From Halorubellus salinus (GTDB taxonomy: Archaea > Halobacteriota > Halobacteria > Halobacteriales > Natrialbaceae), in the NCBI RefSeq assembly GCF_020567525.1, contig NZ_JAJCVI010000006.1, positions 1 through 64,000 on the forward strand: a stretch of DNA of 64,000 nucleotides, in the 5' to 3' direction. Below the pieces are notes generated by a model. The model made no database searches. It was not told the origin of the DNA and saw nothing but the letters and a program-made list of their open reading frames with translations. The translations under genes were made by a program, and so were the position numbers. This document shows, piece by piece, positions 32,592 to 41,035 of this stretch (position 1 is its first letter; the number at the start of each line of letters is the position of its first letter).

Positions 32592-33905
32592 TCAGTCCTC
32601 GAGGTCGCCCGCGAGGACGCGCTCGACGACGGACTCGAGGACGCCCTGGGCGTCGCGGGCCTCGTCGAGCGAGACGTGCTCGTCGACGGTGTGGGCCTGC
32701 GAGAGACTTCCCGGTCCCCAGACGACCGCGGGGATGCCGGCGGCGACGAACTCGCGGGCGTCGGTCGCGGCGGTCATCCCCCACGGGTCGCTGGGTGCGC
32801 GGTCGCCGGTCTCAGCGCGCACGAGCGCCGCGAGCGCGTGGTCGGACGGGACGCTCGCGGACTCGTAGTACTGGACGGTCTCGCGGCTCGCGTCGACGTC
32901 GTCCTCGCGCGCCGCGGCGGCGAGCAGGTCGTCGACCTCCGCGTCGACGTCCTCGATGGATTCCCCGGGGAGCACTCGCCGGTCCAGCAGGAACTCGCAC
33001 GCGCCGGGTATCACGCCCATGTTCCCGCTCGTCCCGGCTTCGACGCTCGTCACCGAGGCGTAGCCGCGGCCGACGAGGTCGTCCTCGCGCTCGCGGAGCG
33101 CGGCGTCGTACGCGTCGACGCGGTCGAACAGCCGGCGCGCGGCGTCGATGGCGTTCGCGCCCTCGTCGGGATGACTCGCGTGCGTCGACTCCCCGCGAAC
33201 CGTCACGCGGTACGTGACGACGCCCTTCGCGCTCGTCGCCACCCGCAGGTCCGTCGGCTCCAGCACGAGCGCGTAGTCGCCGCCGTACCCCTCCTCGATG
33301 CAGGTCCTCGTCCCGGGGATGCCGGTCTCCTCGCCCGCCGCCGCGTGCACGACGAGCGCCGCGTCGTCGAGTGCACCACCGTCGAGCGCGCCGTCGTCGG
33401 GCGCGCCGTCGACGCCACCGTGCTCGAACCGCTCCGCGAACGCGTTCGCGGTGACGAGCGCGAGCGCGAGCCCCGTCTTCATGTCCGCGCTCCCCCGCCC
33501 GTACAGGACCTCGCGCTCCCGGCCGTCAGCGTCGCGCTCGCGGGCGACGTCGGCCGCATACGGCCCGCGGGTCCACTCCTCCGGGTCCCCGGCGGGGACG
33601 ACGTCCGTGTGGCCGTTCAGGACGAGCGTCGGCGCGTCCCCGTCGGTCGCGTCGTCCCCACGATCGCCCTCGCCGTCGCGCGGGCAGTCGCCGACCGCGA
33701 CGACCGCGTTCGGTCGCTCCGGGTAGCCGGGCGTGTCGAGCAGTTCGGCGTCCAGGTCGTGCGCTCGCGCCCACTCGACGACGTACTCGGCGACTGCGCG
33801 CTCCTCGCCCGGCGGGTTCTCGCTCGGGATGCGGACGAGTTCGCGCGCCAGCGCGACGAGGTCGGTCGGGTACGCGTCGTCCGTCACGCCGCCATCAGCC
33901 ACCAT
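32592..33905 (-). CDS. M20-family deacylase (ArgE/DapE-like)
   Basis: The 437-aa cytosolic zinc hydrolase begins MVADGGVTDDAYPTDLVAL. Metal-binding motifs are complete: VLNGHTDVVPAGD, GRGSADMKTGLA with the catalytic/bridging Asp, and AAGEETGIPG with the catalytic Glu. The dimerisation domain contains VRGESTHASHPDEGANAI. A late His is in LSQAHTVDEHVS. It is annotated in relatives as acetylornithine deacetylase or succinyl-diaminopimelate desuccinylase, but sequence does not settle the substrate. The ATG lies 2 bp after the stop of the upstream trans-sulfuration gene, so they form an operon, which hints at amino-acid metabolism. Confidence 0.88.
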   Translation of the reverse strand: MVADGGVTDDAYPTDLVALARELVRIPSENPPGEERAVAEYVVEWARAHDLDAELLDTPGYPERPNAVVAVGDCPRDGEGDRGDDATDGDAPTLVLNGHTDVVPAGDPEEWTRGPYAADVARERDADGREREVLYGRGSADMKTGLALALVTANAFAERFEHGGVDGAPDDGALDGGALDDAALVVHAAAGEETGIPGTRTCIEEGYGGDYALVLEPTDLRVATSAKGVVTYRVTVRGESTHASHPDEGANAIDAARRLFDRVDAYDAALREREDDLVGRGYASVTSVEAGTSGNMGVIPGACEFLLDRRVLPGESIEDVDAEVDDLLAAAAREDDVDASRETVQYYESASVPSDHALAALVRAETGDRAPSDPWGMTAATDAREFVAAGIPAVVWGPGSLSQAHTVDEHVSLDEARDAQGVLESVVERVLAGDLED

Positions 33906-33907
33906 GG

Positions 33908-35068
33908 TCAGTCGAAGGCCGCCGCGATGGCACCCTCGACGTCCGCGACGAGGTCCGCGTGGTGCTCGGTCCCGACGCTCAGGCGGACGAGCGTCGCCGG
34001 GATGCCCGCCGCCGCGAGCTCCTCGCTCGAGAGGTCCTGGTGGGTCATCGTCGCCGGGACCTCCACGAGGCTCTCGACGCCACCGAGGGACTCCGCGAGC
34101 GTGATGACGTCCAGTCCGGCCGCGAACTCGGTGACGGTGTCGACGTCGCCTTCGAGTTCGAACGCGATCATCGCGCCGTAGTCGTCCATCTGGCGCGCCG
34201 CGACGTCGTGGTTCTCGTGGGACTCCAGCCCCGGATAGTAGACCTCGGTGACGTGGTCGTTCGCGACGAGCGCGTCCACGACCGCGCGAGCGTTCTCGCA
34301 GTGGCGGTCCATCCGCGACGAGAGGGTCTTCATCCCCCTGAGGACGAGGAAGCACTCGAACGGACTCGGGATTCCACCGCGACGGTACTGGACGTACTCG
34401 ATCTCGTCGGCGATGTCGGCGTCGTTCGTCGCGACCGCACCCGCGATGGCGTCGGAGTGCCCGCACTGGTACTTCGTCAGCGACTCCACGACGACGTCCG
34501 CGCCGAGCTCCAGCGGTCGCTGGAGGTACGGCGACGCGAACGTGTTGTCGATCGCGAGCGCGGCGTCGCCGTCGTGCGCGACCTCGGCCGCGGCCGCGAT
34601 GTCACCGACGTTCAGGACGGGATTCGTCGGCGACTCGAAGTACACGAGCGCCGTCTCGGGCCGCATCGCGTCCGCGATGGCCTCGGTGTCCGTCACGGGA
34701 ACGTGCGTCAGCTCGACGCCGTAGTCCGCGTAGACGTCCGTGAGGAGGTCGTGGGTCTCCGCGTACAGGTTCTCCGCGGCGACGACGTGGTCGCCCGCCG
34801 ACAGCGTCGCCGTGAACACCGCGTCGATGGCGGCCATCCCGGACGCGAACGCGCTCGCGTGCTCGCCGCCCTCGAAGTTCGCGAACGACTCCTCCAGTGC
34901 CGTTCGCGTCGGCACCGCGTCCCGCGAGTACCGGAACCCGGCCTTCGTCTCCGTCGGCGACGCGTACTCGTACGTCGAGTTCGCGTAGATCGGCGGCATG
35001 AGCGCTCCGAACGGGTCCCGGCGCTCGTGGGAGTGCACCTCGCGCGTCTCGAAACGATGGTCGTCCAT
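33908..35068 (-). CDS. Trans-sulfuration PLP enzyme (cystathionine gamma-synthase/lyase type)
   Basis: The 386-aa enzyme is a Cys/Met-metabolism PLP-dependent protein. Visible features include the substrate-loop region PPIYANSTYEY, FEGGEHASAFASGMAAIDAVF, the PLP-contact DNTFASPYLQRPLELGADVVVESLTKYQCGHSD with the Schiff-base Lys, and a C-terminal LAESLGGVESLVEVPATMTH. It could act as cystathionine gamma-synthase, gamma-lyase or beta-lyase; paralogues cannot be separated by eye. It is the first gene of an operon with an M20 deacylase. A strong TATA box precedes it. Confidence 0.9.
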   Translation of the reverse strand: MDDHRFETREVHSHERRDPFGALMPPIYANSTYEYASPTETKAGFRYSRDAVPTRTALEESFANFEGGEHASAFASGMAAIDAVFTATLSAGDHVVAAENLYAETHDLLTDVYADYGVELTHVPVTDTEAIADAMRPETALVYFESPTNPVLNVGDIAAAAEVAHDGDAALAIDNTFASPYLQRPLELGADVVVESLTKYQCGHSDAIAGAVATNDADIADEIEYVQYRRGGIPSPFECFLVLRGMKTLSSRMDRHCENARAVVDALVANDHVTEVYYPGLESHENHDVAARQMDDYGAMIAFELEGDVDTVTEFAAGLDVITLAESLGGVESLVEVPATMTHQDLSSEELAAAGIPATLVRLSVGTEHHADLVADVEGAIAAAFD

Positions 35069-35092
35069 GCACGCACCTCTCGCGACGCCCCC

Positions 35093-35102
35093 ATATAAAT
35101 AT
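35093..35102 (-). promoter_or_regulatory. TATA box of the trans-sulfuration gene
   Basis: On the minus strand GATATTTATA is centred 29 bp before the ATG at 35068, in an AT-rich island of an otherwise GC-rich region. The spacing fits a leaderless start. Confidence 0.7.
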
Positions 35103-35268
35103 CGCCGGCACCGGAGATGCGCTCAGTCGGTCGCCCCGGTGCGATTCCGGCCCCGGAACTCGTCGTTCGCTCGCTCCGGGTCGTTCGTCGCTACGGTCGT
35201 CGACGAATCCGGTCGGAATCGCCCGCCGTCGTTAGAGTCATGTGGGGGGAGCGAGTCGAGACGTACGA

Positions 35269-35547
35269 ATGGAGGGCGTTCTGTGGTACGTCTTGACCGG
35301 CACGCGCGGCGGTGAGAACCGCATCCGCCTGCTGGACGCCATCGACGAACGCCCACGCAACGCGAACCAACTCGCGGAAGCACTGGAACTGGACTACAAG
35401 ACCGTCAGACACCACCTCGACGTGCTCGTGGACAACGACGTCGTGAAGAAGTCCGGCGACGACTACGGCGCGGTGTACCTCCCGACCGAGCAGGCGCGGG
35501 ACCACTGGCACGTCGTCGAGGAGGTATCCGCGGAGGTCGAAGCATGA
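35269..35547 (+). CDS. ArsR-like winged-helix regulator
   Basis: The 92-aa protein begins MEGVLWYVLTGTRGGENR. It then has an ArsR/winged-helix DNA-binding core RIRLLDAIDERPRNANQLAEALELDYKTVRHHLDVLVDNDVV, in which the recognition helix DYKTVRHHLDVL is clear. It ends in a C-terminal helix AEVEA. It is likely a transcription regulator for the genes it overlaps downstream, since its stop overlaps the next ATG as ATGA. Ligand and target are unknown, and no effector domain or cysteine cluster is present. Confidence 0.85.
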   Translation: MEGVLWYVLTGTRGGENRIRLLDAIDERPRNANQLAEALELDYKTVRHHLDVLVDNDVVKKSGDDYGAVYLPTEQARDHWHVVEEVSAEVEA

Positions 35548-35678
35548 GAACGACGACGACGCGCCGCGAGGCCATCGACTGGCCGGTTCGCGGCCCGAAA
35601 CCGCCGAAGGAGGAAGAGACTGTGGCCGAAATTGGGAAAGAGTATATCCACGACAGCACGGTAGGGTGGTGTAGATGA
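35544..35678 (+). CDS. 44-aa microprotein between the ArsR-like regulator and a membrane protein
   Basis: ATG at 35544 overlaps the regulator stop (ATGA). The frame encodes 44 residues, basic at first (MRTTTTRREAIDWPVRG), then KPPKEEETVAEIGKEYIHDSTV. Its stop overlaps the next gene's ATG at 35675 (ATGA again). The double ATGA overlap is strong evidence of a translated small gene, yet a TATA-like AGTATATC at 35641-35648 sits inside it and could serve the next gene. No homologue is recognised. Confidence 0.55.
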   Translation: MRTTTTRREAIDWPVRGPKPPKEEETVAEIGKEYIHDSTVGWCR

Positions 35679-35980
35679 GTATCTGGGTGACCGTCGCACA
35701 GGTTGCGGCGGGCGTGAACGTGGTGCTACTGCTGGCGCTGACGTACGTGTGGGGTCGGAACTACGCGAAGTTCCGCTCGAAACACACGCTCGGCTTGCTC
35801 GTGTTCGCACTGCTCCTGCTCGCGGAGAACGTCGGCGTCGTCTACTACTACCTGCTCGACCCGCAGCTCTCCGCGTGGTGGGGCAGTGCAGTGCCGGACA
35901 TCGTCTGGCAGTGGCAGATGGCGATCCACGTCGTCGAGGCCGTCGCACTCGCGTTCCTGACGTGGACGGCCTGGGACTGA
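35675..35980 (+). CDS. Three-helix membrane protein linked to an ArsR-like regulator
   Basis: The 101-aa protein has three predicted transmembrane helices (about 7-26, 37-62 and 80-98) and a conserved-looking loop LLDPQLSAWWGSAVPDIVWQW. It has no charged catalytic pattern. Its ATG overlaps the preceding microprotein stop, and it lies in the ArsR-like operon, so it may be under that regulator's control. The family is unknown to me. Confidence 0.75.
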   Translation: MSIWVTVAQVAAGVNVVLLLALTYVWGRNYAKFRSKHTLGLLVFALLLLAENVGVVYYYLLDPQLSAWWGSAVPDIVWQWQMAIHVVEAVALAFLTWTAWD

Positions 35981-36216
35981 CCGACCCACCCGGATTCCTC
36001 CTTCGCGATACTCGCCGTTCGCGGTATTTCTCGACGGCCGACCGTTCTCAGGCCGATTACGACCAGTACCGAACTCACTGAATCGACCGTCTTTTTATAT
36101 GCTCGTCTCGGGTATCGGGTGTCACCCTGGTCGCGGTGAATCATCCAGCAATTCGCCAGACGGGGGGTCTTTTGGGGAGAGAATTGGGTGAGAGGCGGGC
36201 CGTAGTTCGGAATATC

Positions 36217-36225
36217 CTCTTTAAG
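36217..36225 (+). promoter_or_regulatory. TATA-like element of the DUF7282 surface protein gene
   Basis: CTCTTTAAG is centred about 25 bp before ATG 36247, a typical haloarchaeal TATA form giving a leaderless mRNA. A second TATA-like TTTTTATAT lies at 36091-36099 with no convincing frame after it. Confidence 0.5.
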
Positions 36226-36246
36226 TAGGTCGTGGTGGGACTGTGT

Positions 36247-38643
36247 ATGCGGTCACGCATCACCGTGTTGCTGGTCGTCTGCATGTTCGCGATCTCCGGG
36301 GTCGCGACGGCGACGGCTGTCAGCACGCAGGCTGTGGACGCGACGAACGAATCGACCGACGGAACCCAAGCGATGGTCCAGTTCTCCGGTGGCACCAGTG
36401 GCGGCACGACAGTCACCGTCGACCAGGTGACGCTCGACGAGGGCGGGTTCGTGACAATCCACGACTCGACGCTCGGGGACGGCGACGTCCTCGGGAGCGT
36501 CCGCGGCACGAGCGAGTACCTCGAAGCGGGCACGCACGAGAACGTCACCGTGACGCTCGACGAGCCCCTGACGAACGACTCGACGCTGTTCGCGATGGCG
36601 CACCAGGACACGAACGACGACCGCGCGTACACGTTCGTCTCCAGTAACGGCCAGGTCGACGGCCCGTACACGATGGACGGCGACATCGTGATGACGTCGG
36701 CGAACGTCACGGTCTCCGCGACCGTGTCCGCGACCGACATCCCGACGAACGGCGGCGTCATCGTCGTCGACCGCGTCGAGCTCTCGCAGGGCGGGTTCGT
36801 GACGATCCACGACGCCTCCGTCACCGAGGGCGCGGTGTTCGAGAGCATCCGCGGCACGAGCGACTACCTCGAAGCGGGCGTGCACGAGAACGTCCGCATC
36901 ACGCTCCAGAGTGCGGTCACGCGGAACACGACGCTCGTTCCGATGGCGCACATGGACACCGACGGTGACCAGGAGTACGACTTCGCGACGAGCAACGGCA
37001 GCGACGACGGCCCGTACGCGACCGCTGACGGGAGCGCGGTCGTCGACACGATGAGCGTCGTGCAGACGAACACGGCCGACGCGACGCTCGCGAACCAGAC
37101 GAGCGGCGGCGAGCGCGTCGTCGTCGAGGACGTCTTCGTGCCCCAGGGCGGGTTCGTGACGATCCACGACGCGACGCTGCTCGACGGCGCGGTCTTCGAG
37201 AGCGTCCGCGGCACGAGCGCGAAGCTCGCGCCCGGCTACCACGAGCAGGTCGAGGTCGTCCTCGACGACGGCATCGAGAACGAGTCGACGCTCGTCGCGA
37301 TGCCGCACAAGGACACGAACCGCAACGACACGTACGACTTCGTGACGAGCGAAGGCAGCCAGGACGGCCCGTACACGCAGGACGGGAGTGCCGTCGTCGA
37401 CACCGGCGTCGTGTCGGTGAGCGCGAGCGTGTCGATGGTCGACCAGTCGAGTGACGGCAAGACCGTGACGGTCACGGACGTCGACCTCAGCGAGGGCGGG
37501 TTCGTGACGATTCACGACAGCTCGCTGTTCGCGGGCGAGACGTTCGGCAGTGTCGCCGGCACGAGCGCGTACCTCGAGGCCGGCCACCACGAGGAGGTGA
37601 CGGTGACGCTCGACTCGCCGATACGCGACACGGCGACGCTCGTCCCGATGGCGCACAAGGACACCGACGGTGACGAGACGTACGACTTCGCGACGAGCGA
37701 AGGTGCGGACGACGGCCCGTACGTCGCGAACGGCAGTGCGGTGGTCGACACCGCTCGCGTCAGCGTGCAGGCGGTCCTGACTGCGACGAACCAGACGAAC
37801 AACGGCTCGATGGTCACCATCGACTCGGTGACGCTCCACGACGGCGGGTACGTCACCATCCACGACGGCACGCTGCTCGACGGCGCGGTGTTCGAGAGCG
37901 TTCGCGGCACGAGCGCGTACCTCGGGCCGGGCACGCACGAGAACGTGACCGTCATGCTGGACGCGCCGCTCTCCGAGAACGCGACCGTCGTGCCGATGGC
38001 GCACGAGGAGACCGACGGCGACGAGACGTACGACTTCCTCACGAGCGAGGGCGCGTCTGACGGTCCCTACGTCGCTGCTGGCGGTGCGGTCGTGACGACC
38101 GCGCAGGTGACGGTGACGCCCGAGGCGACCGTCTCCTTCAGCGCGCAGGAGACCGACGGCCAGACGGTGGTCGTCGACTCCGTGACGATGAACAAGGGCG
38201 GGTTCGTGACGATCCACGACGCGAGCCTGCAGGACGGTGCGGTGTTCGAGAGCGTCCGCGGCACGAGCACGTACCTCGAGGCTGGGACGCACGAGGACGT
38301 CGAGATAACGCTCGACGCCCCGGTCGAGGAGGACACGACCCTCATCGCGATGCCCCACCAGGACACCGACGGTGACGAGTCCTACGACTTCGTCGACAGC
38401 GAAGGTGCCGACGACGGGCCCTACGTGGCCGACGGCGGTGCGGTCGTCGCCGCTGGCGACGTGACGTTCACCGGCGAGTCCATGGAGACGACGACGATGG
38501 ACGACGGCACGACGATGATGGACGAGGAGACGACCGCGATGGACGACGAGGACGAGGGCGCGTCGGGCGGGTCGCCCGGCTTCGGTATCGCCATCGCCGT
38601 CCTCGCGCTGCTCGGCGCCGCGTTCCTGGCGCGCCGCCGGTAA
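36247..38643 (+). CDS. Cell-surface protein with six DUF7282 repeats and PGF-CTERM anchor
   Basis: The 798-aa secreted protein begins with a signal peptide, MRSRITVLLVVCMFAISGVATATA. Six tandem domains of about 115 residues follow. Each carries GG(F/Y)VTIHD, then a VRGTSxYLxAG(T/V/H)HE motif, and closes with DGDxxYDFxxSxGxxDGPY (starting near 36441, 36790, 37147, 37491, 37842 and 38192). The domains resemble the DUF7282 family. The end has an acidic Thr/Met-rich stalk and SPGFGIAIAVLALLGAAFLARRR. This is a PGF-CTERM signal, cut and lipid-anchored by archaeosortase ArtA. Several N-x-S/T sequons suggest N-glycosylation. Ligand is unknown. Confidence 0.9.
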   Translation: MRSRITVLLVVCMFAISGVATATAVSTQAVDATNESTDGTQAMVQFSGGTSGGTTVTVDQVTLDEGGFVTIHDSTLGDGDVLGSVRGTSEYLEAGTHENVTVTLDEPLTNDSTLFAMAHQDTNDDRAYTFVSSNGQVDGPYTMDGDIVMTSANVTVSATVSATDIPTNGGVIVVDRVELSQGGFVTIHDASVTEGAVFESIRGTSDYLEAGVHENVRITLQSAVTRNTTLVPMAHMDTDGDQEYDFATSNGSDDGPYATADGSAVVDTMSVVQTNTADATLANQTSGGERVVVEDVFVPQGGFVTIHDATLLDGAVFESVRGTSAKLAPGYHEQVEVVLDDGIENESTLVAMPHKDTNRNDTYDFVTSEGSQDGPYTQDGSAVVDTGVVSVSASVSMVDQSSDGKTVTVTDVDLSEGGFVTIHDSSLFAGETFGSVAGTSAYLEAGHHEEVTVTLDSPIRDTATLVPMAHKDTDGDETYDFATSEGADDGPYVANGSAVVDTARVSVQAVLTATNQTNNGSMVTIDSVTLHDGGYVTIHDGTLLDGAVFESVRGTSAYLGPGTHENVTVMLDAPLSENATVVPMAHEETDGDETYDFLTSEGASDGPYVAAGGAVVTTAQVTVTPEATVSFSAQETDGQTVVVDSVTMNKGGFVTIHDASLQDGAVFESVRGTSTYLEAGTHEDVEITLDAPVEEDTTLIAMPHQDTDGDESYDFVDSEGADDGPYVADGGAVVAAGDVTFTGESMETTTMDDGTTMMDEETTAMDDEDEGASGGSPGFGIAIAVLALLGAAFLARRR

Positions 38644-38732
38644 CGCGAACGGTCGCCGGGCCGGTCCGGCGAGCGAAGCGGACTTGAACGTTTCGCGTTT
38701 CTCCGATGGATTCAAGTACGTAACGAGCTGCC

Positions 38733-38760
38733 CTATATAAAGAAGGGCAAAGGTTTATAT
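38733..38760 (+). promoter_or_regulatory. Two TATA boxes and a long leader before the TFB gene
   Basis: CTATATAAAG (38733-38742) and TTTATAT (38754-38760) are 21 bp apart, while the TFB ATG used here is at 38855. Either promoter would leave a 5' leader of roughly 70-95 bases, unlike the leaderless genes around it. An in-frame ATG at 38777 would add 26 residues to the protein. Confidence 0.55.
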
Positions 38761-38854
38761 GCTTGTCGCACTTACTATGGGTGAGGAACAGTCCTGCTGG
38801 GCTCGTCTTTCTTCTCGCCCCGCAGCCGACCGCCCCCGAAGAGGACCCCAACAC

Positions 38855-39859
38855 ATGAGCGACACAACCACCACCGACGTCGAACAGACAACGACCACCC
38901 GAGGCGAACGAGCGGACCAGAAGGCAGCGACGGAGACCGCCAGCGAGCAGGTCGACGAGCGCGTCTGCCCCGAATGCGGTGGCCCCGTCGCGAGCGTCGA
39001 AGCACGCGGCGAACGCGTCTGCGAAGACTGTGGGCTCGTCGTCGAAGAGGACGCCGTCGACCGCGGCCCGGAATGGCGCGCGTTCGACGCCGGCGAGCGC
39101 GACGAGAAGTCCCGCGTCGGCGCCCCGACGACGAAGATGATGCACGACGACGGCCTGTCGACGAACATCGGCTGGCAGAACAAGGACGCCTACGGCCGCC
39201 AGCTCAGCTCCAGCCAGCGCCAGAAGATGCAGCGATTGCGCACCTGGAACGAGCGCTTCCGCACCCGCGACTCGAAGGAACGCAACCTCAAGCAGGCCCT
39301 CGGCGAGATCGACCGCATGGCCAGCTCGCTCGGCCTCCCGAAGAACGTCCGGGAGACCGCGAGCGTCATCTACCGCCGCGCGCTCAACGAGGACCTGCTC
39401 CCGGGCCGTAGCATCGAGGGCGTCGCCACCGCCAGCCTGTACGCCGCCGCGCGCCAGGCCGGCACCCCCCGGAGCCTCGACGAGATCGCGCTCGTCTCCC
39501 GGGTCGACAAGATGGAGCTCACCCGGACGTACCGGTACGTCGTCCGCGAGCTCAACCTCGAGATCCAGCCGGCCGACCCCGTCCAGTACGTGCCGCGGTT
39601 CGCGAGCGAACTCGGCCTCAGCGACGAGGGCGAACGCCGCGCCCGGATGCTCCTGGACAACGCGCGCAACGCCGGGCTGCACTCCGGGAAGTCGCCCGTC
39701 GGGCTCGCCGCGGCCGCCGTCTACGCGGCCGCGCTCCTGACGAACGAGAAGGTCACGCAGAGCCAGGTCGGTGACGTCGCGAACGTCAGCGAGGTCACCA
39801 TCCGGAACCGCTACAAGGAACTCCTGGAAGCGTCGGACGCCGGCGTCGCACTCGCCTGA
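38855..39859 (+). CDS. tfb: Transcription initiation factor B (TFB)
   Basis: The 334-aa general transcription factor bridges TBP, the BRE and RNA polymerase. An acidic Thr-rich start is followed by the zinc ribbon CPECGG...CEDCG (about 38-58) and the B-reader segment PEWRAFDAGERDEKSRVGAP. Two cyclin folds are at about 138-330 with LASSLGLPKNVRETASVIYRRAL and the second repeat LGLSDEGERRARMLLDNA. The core recognition surface at the C-terminus VANVSEVTIRNRYKELL is typical. Halobacteria carry several TFB genes with different roles. The ATG at 38855 is preferred because the zinc ribbon is close and upstream residues are non-conserved. Confidence 0.93.
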   Translation: MSDTTTTDVEQTTTTRGERADQKAATETASEQVDERVCPECGGPVASVEARGERVCEDCGLVVEEDAVDRGPEWRAFDAGERDEKSRVGAPTTKMMHDDGLSTNIGWQNKDAYGRQLSSSQRQKMQRLRTWNERFRTRDSKERNLKQALGEIDRMASSLGLPKNVRETASVIYRRALNEDLLPGRSIEGVATASLYAAARQAGTPRSLDEIALVSRVDKMELTRTYRYVVRELNLEIQPADPVQYVPRFASELGLSDEGERRARMLLDNARNAGLHSGKSPVGLAAAAVYAAALLTNEKVTQSQVGDVANVSEVTIRNRYKELLEASDAGVALA

Positions 39860-40033
39860 CCGGGCACCGGTCGCCCGATTGGACGCTTCGCGCGTCCACC
39901 GAGAACCGACGCGCTTCCAACCGAATCCAACGCGTTCCCGACCCGCCTTCGACCGGAACTACCCGACGGCTTCGCGTGGATTCGGTCCGTACAGCGGCAA
40001 TCTTTTTCACCCCCGGTAGTGTTAGACGGTCAC

Positions 40034-40213
40034 ATGGTCGAGACGTACGTGAGACTTCTCTGTCCCGAATGCGGCAAGGACTGGGAGACCGCCCCCGCGG
40101 ACCTCCCTGCACCTGGTGACACGTTCCACTGCCCGAACTGTCACGCCAGTCGACGCACGTCCGAGTTCATGCGGACCGACCACGACCTCTCCACGCTCAA
40201 GCAACTCGGCTGA
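40034..40213 (+). CDS. 59-aa zinc-ribbon microprotein (DUF7836-like)
   Basis: The 59-aa protein has two CxxC knuckles, CPECGK (15-20) and CPNCH (38-42), separated by a Pro/Asp loop. They form one Cys4 zinc ribbon, followed by a charged tail RTSEFMRTDHDLSTLKQLG. The start is the ATG at 40034, and an in-frame ATG five codons earlier is less likely. The family is seen in Halobacteria as small putative zinc-binding proteins, and I recall a name of DUF7836 without being able to verify it. Role is unknown. It is convergent with the aIF2-beta gene. Confidence 0.75.
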   Translation: MVETYVRLLCPECGKDWETAPADLPAPGDTFHCPNCHASRRTSEFMRTDHDLSTLKQLG

Positions 40214-40259
40214 GCGAGTCGAGACGGCCGATGAGAACTCACGCCCCGCAGCCGTTGCC

Positions 40260-40664
40260 CTAGGTGCCAGTCGACGACAGGGCACCGCACGCCTCACAGC
40301 GGATGCGGAGCACGCCGTTCTCGCGCTCGAACACCGTGTCCGGGAGTCCGCACTCCGAGCACGTGACGTACCCCTCGACGTAGTCCTCCAGCGCGTCCTG
40401 GATGCGGACCTCGCGGAAGTCGCCCTTGAGGCGGGCGCGACCGCTCTCGTCGATGTGGCCGCTCGTCCCGAGTTCGTTCTGGAGGAACTGCATCACGTGG
40501 TCCTCCTCGCGGTTCAGGCGGTCGACCGTCGCCTGGAAGTTCTCGTACACCGTCAGCTTGCCCTCCTGTCGGATGTCCGGCTCGGGCACGTCGAACCGGT
40601 CGCCGCCGGCCTCGATGTCCGGCGTCTCCTCCAGCGCGCGCTCGAGCTGGTCGTCGTAGTCCAT
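40260..40664 (-). CDS. eif2b: Translation initiation factor 2 subunit beta (aIF2beta)
   Basis: The 134-aa protein is a typical archaeal IF2 beta. It has an N-terminal helix, a central alpha/beta domain with VYENFQATVDRLNREEDHVMQFLQNELGTSGHIDESGRARLKGDF, and a C-terminal zinc ribbon with four cysteines, CSECG...CEACG (about 103-127). It joins aIF2 alpha and gamma to deliver initiator tRNA. The ATG at 40664 is chosen because the family begins with MDYDDQL-like sequence. Confidence 0.93.
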   Translation of the reverse strand: MDYDDQLERALEETPDIEAGGDRFDVPEPDIRQEGKLTVYENFQATVDRLNREEDHVMQFLQNELGTSGHIDESGRARLKGDFREVRIQDALEDYVEGYVTCSECGLPDTVFERENGVLRIRCEACGALSSTGT

Positions 40665-41035
40665 ACGCGGAATACGGACCGAGCGGGGCAAAAATCTTCA
40701 TACTCGACGCCTCCACCCCTCGCTCGTGCCGGCCATCGTCGTCGCGAGCCAGGCCAGATGATTCGAGGGAGTCGACCGTGACGAGTCCACGTACAGACCT
40801 GTTCGCTGTCGGTTGCGTTCGAGTCGAACCGGCACATGGTACGCACCTGGTCGATGTTCGGGGAGCTGTGAGGTCCCGCGCGCGCCCGTCGAATCCACCC
40901 CTGCAGCCCCTAAATTCAAGGCCCCCGAGAACGTCACATGGTCGCTACCCCCGATAACCACGGGTATCTAAGGGTGGTGTGTTAACGCGACACGGGATAA
41001 TAATATAACCCTGGGGCCGATAGATGGTTTTGGTT
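40665..41035. other. Gene-free 371-bp stretch
   Basis: Apart from promoter elements for its flanking genes I see no coding frame with haloarchaeal codon bias on either strand, no tRNA-like cloverleaf and no strong inverted repeat. The right end is AT-rich and holds a TATA element for the UPF0058 gene. Confidence 0.6.
40999..41007 (+). promoter_or_regulatory. TATA box deciding the UPF0058 start
   Basis: AATAATATA is centred 33 bp before ATG 41036 and only 21 bp before an in-frame ATG at 41024. A transcript start about 27 bp downstream of the TATA falls after 41024, so 41036 is the likelier start. Confidence 0.6.

Noticed and set aside
36091-36200. Second TATA-like element and a 30-codon frame (from ATG 36097) before the surface protein gene
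   Set aside because: The frame is Gly/Ser-rich with no protein character and no clear transcript is implied. It may simply be AT-rich spacer.
36253-38715. 820-codon minus-strand frame opposite the DUF7282 protein
   Set aside because: It mirrors the repeats of the surface protein and has no signal peptide or domain.
40665-41035. Possible tRNA suggested by GTTCGAGTCGAACC at about 40815-40830
   Set aside because: No acceptor, D or anticodon stem can be formed around it. The motif is a chance palindrome.
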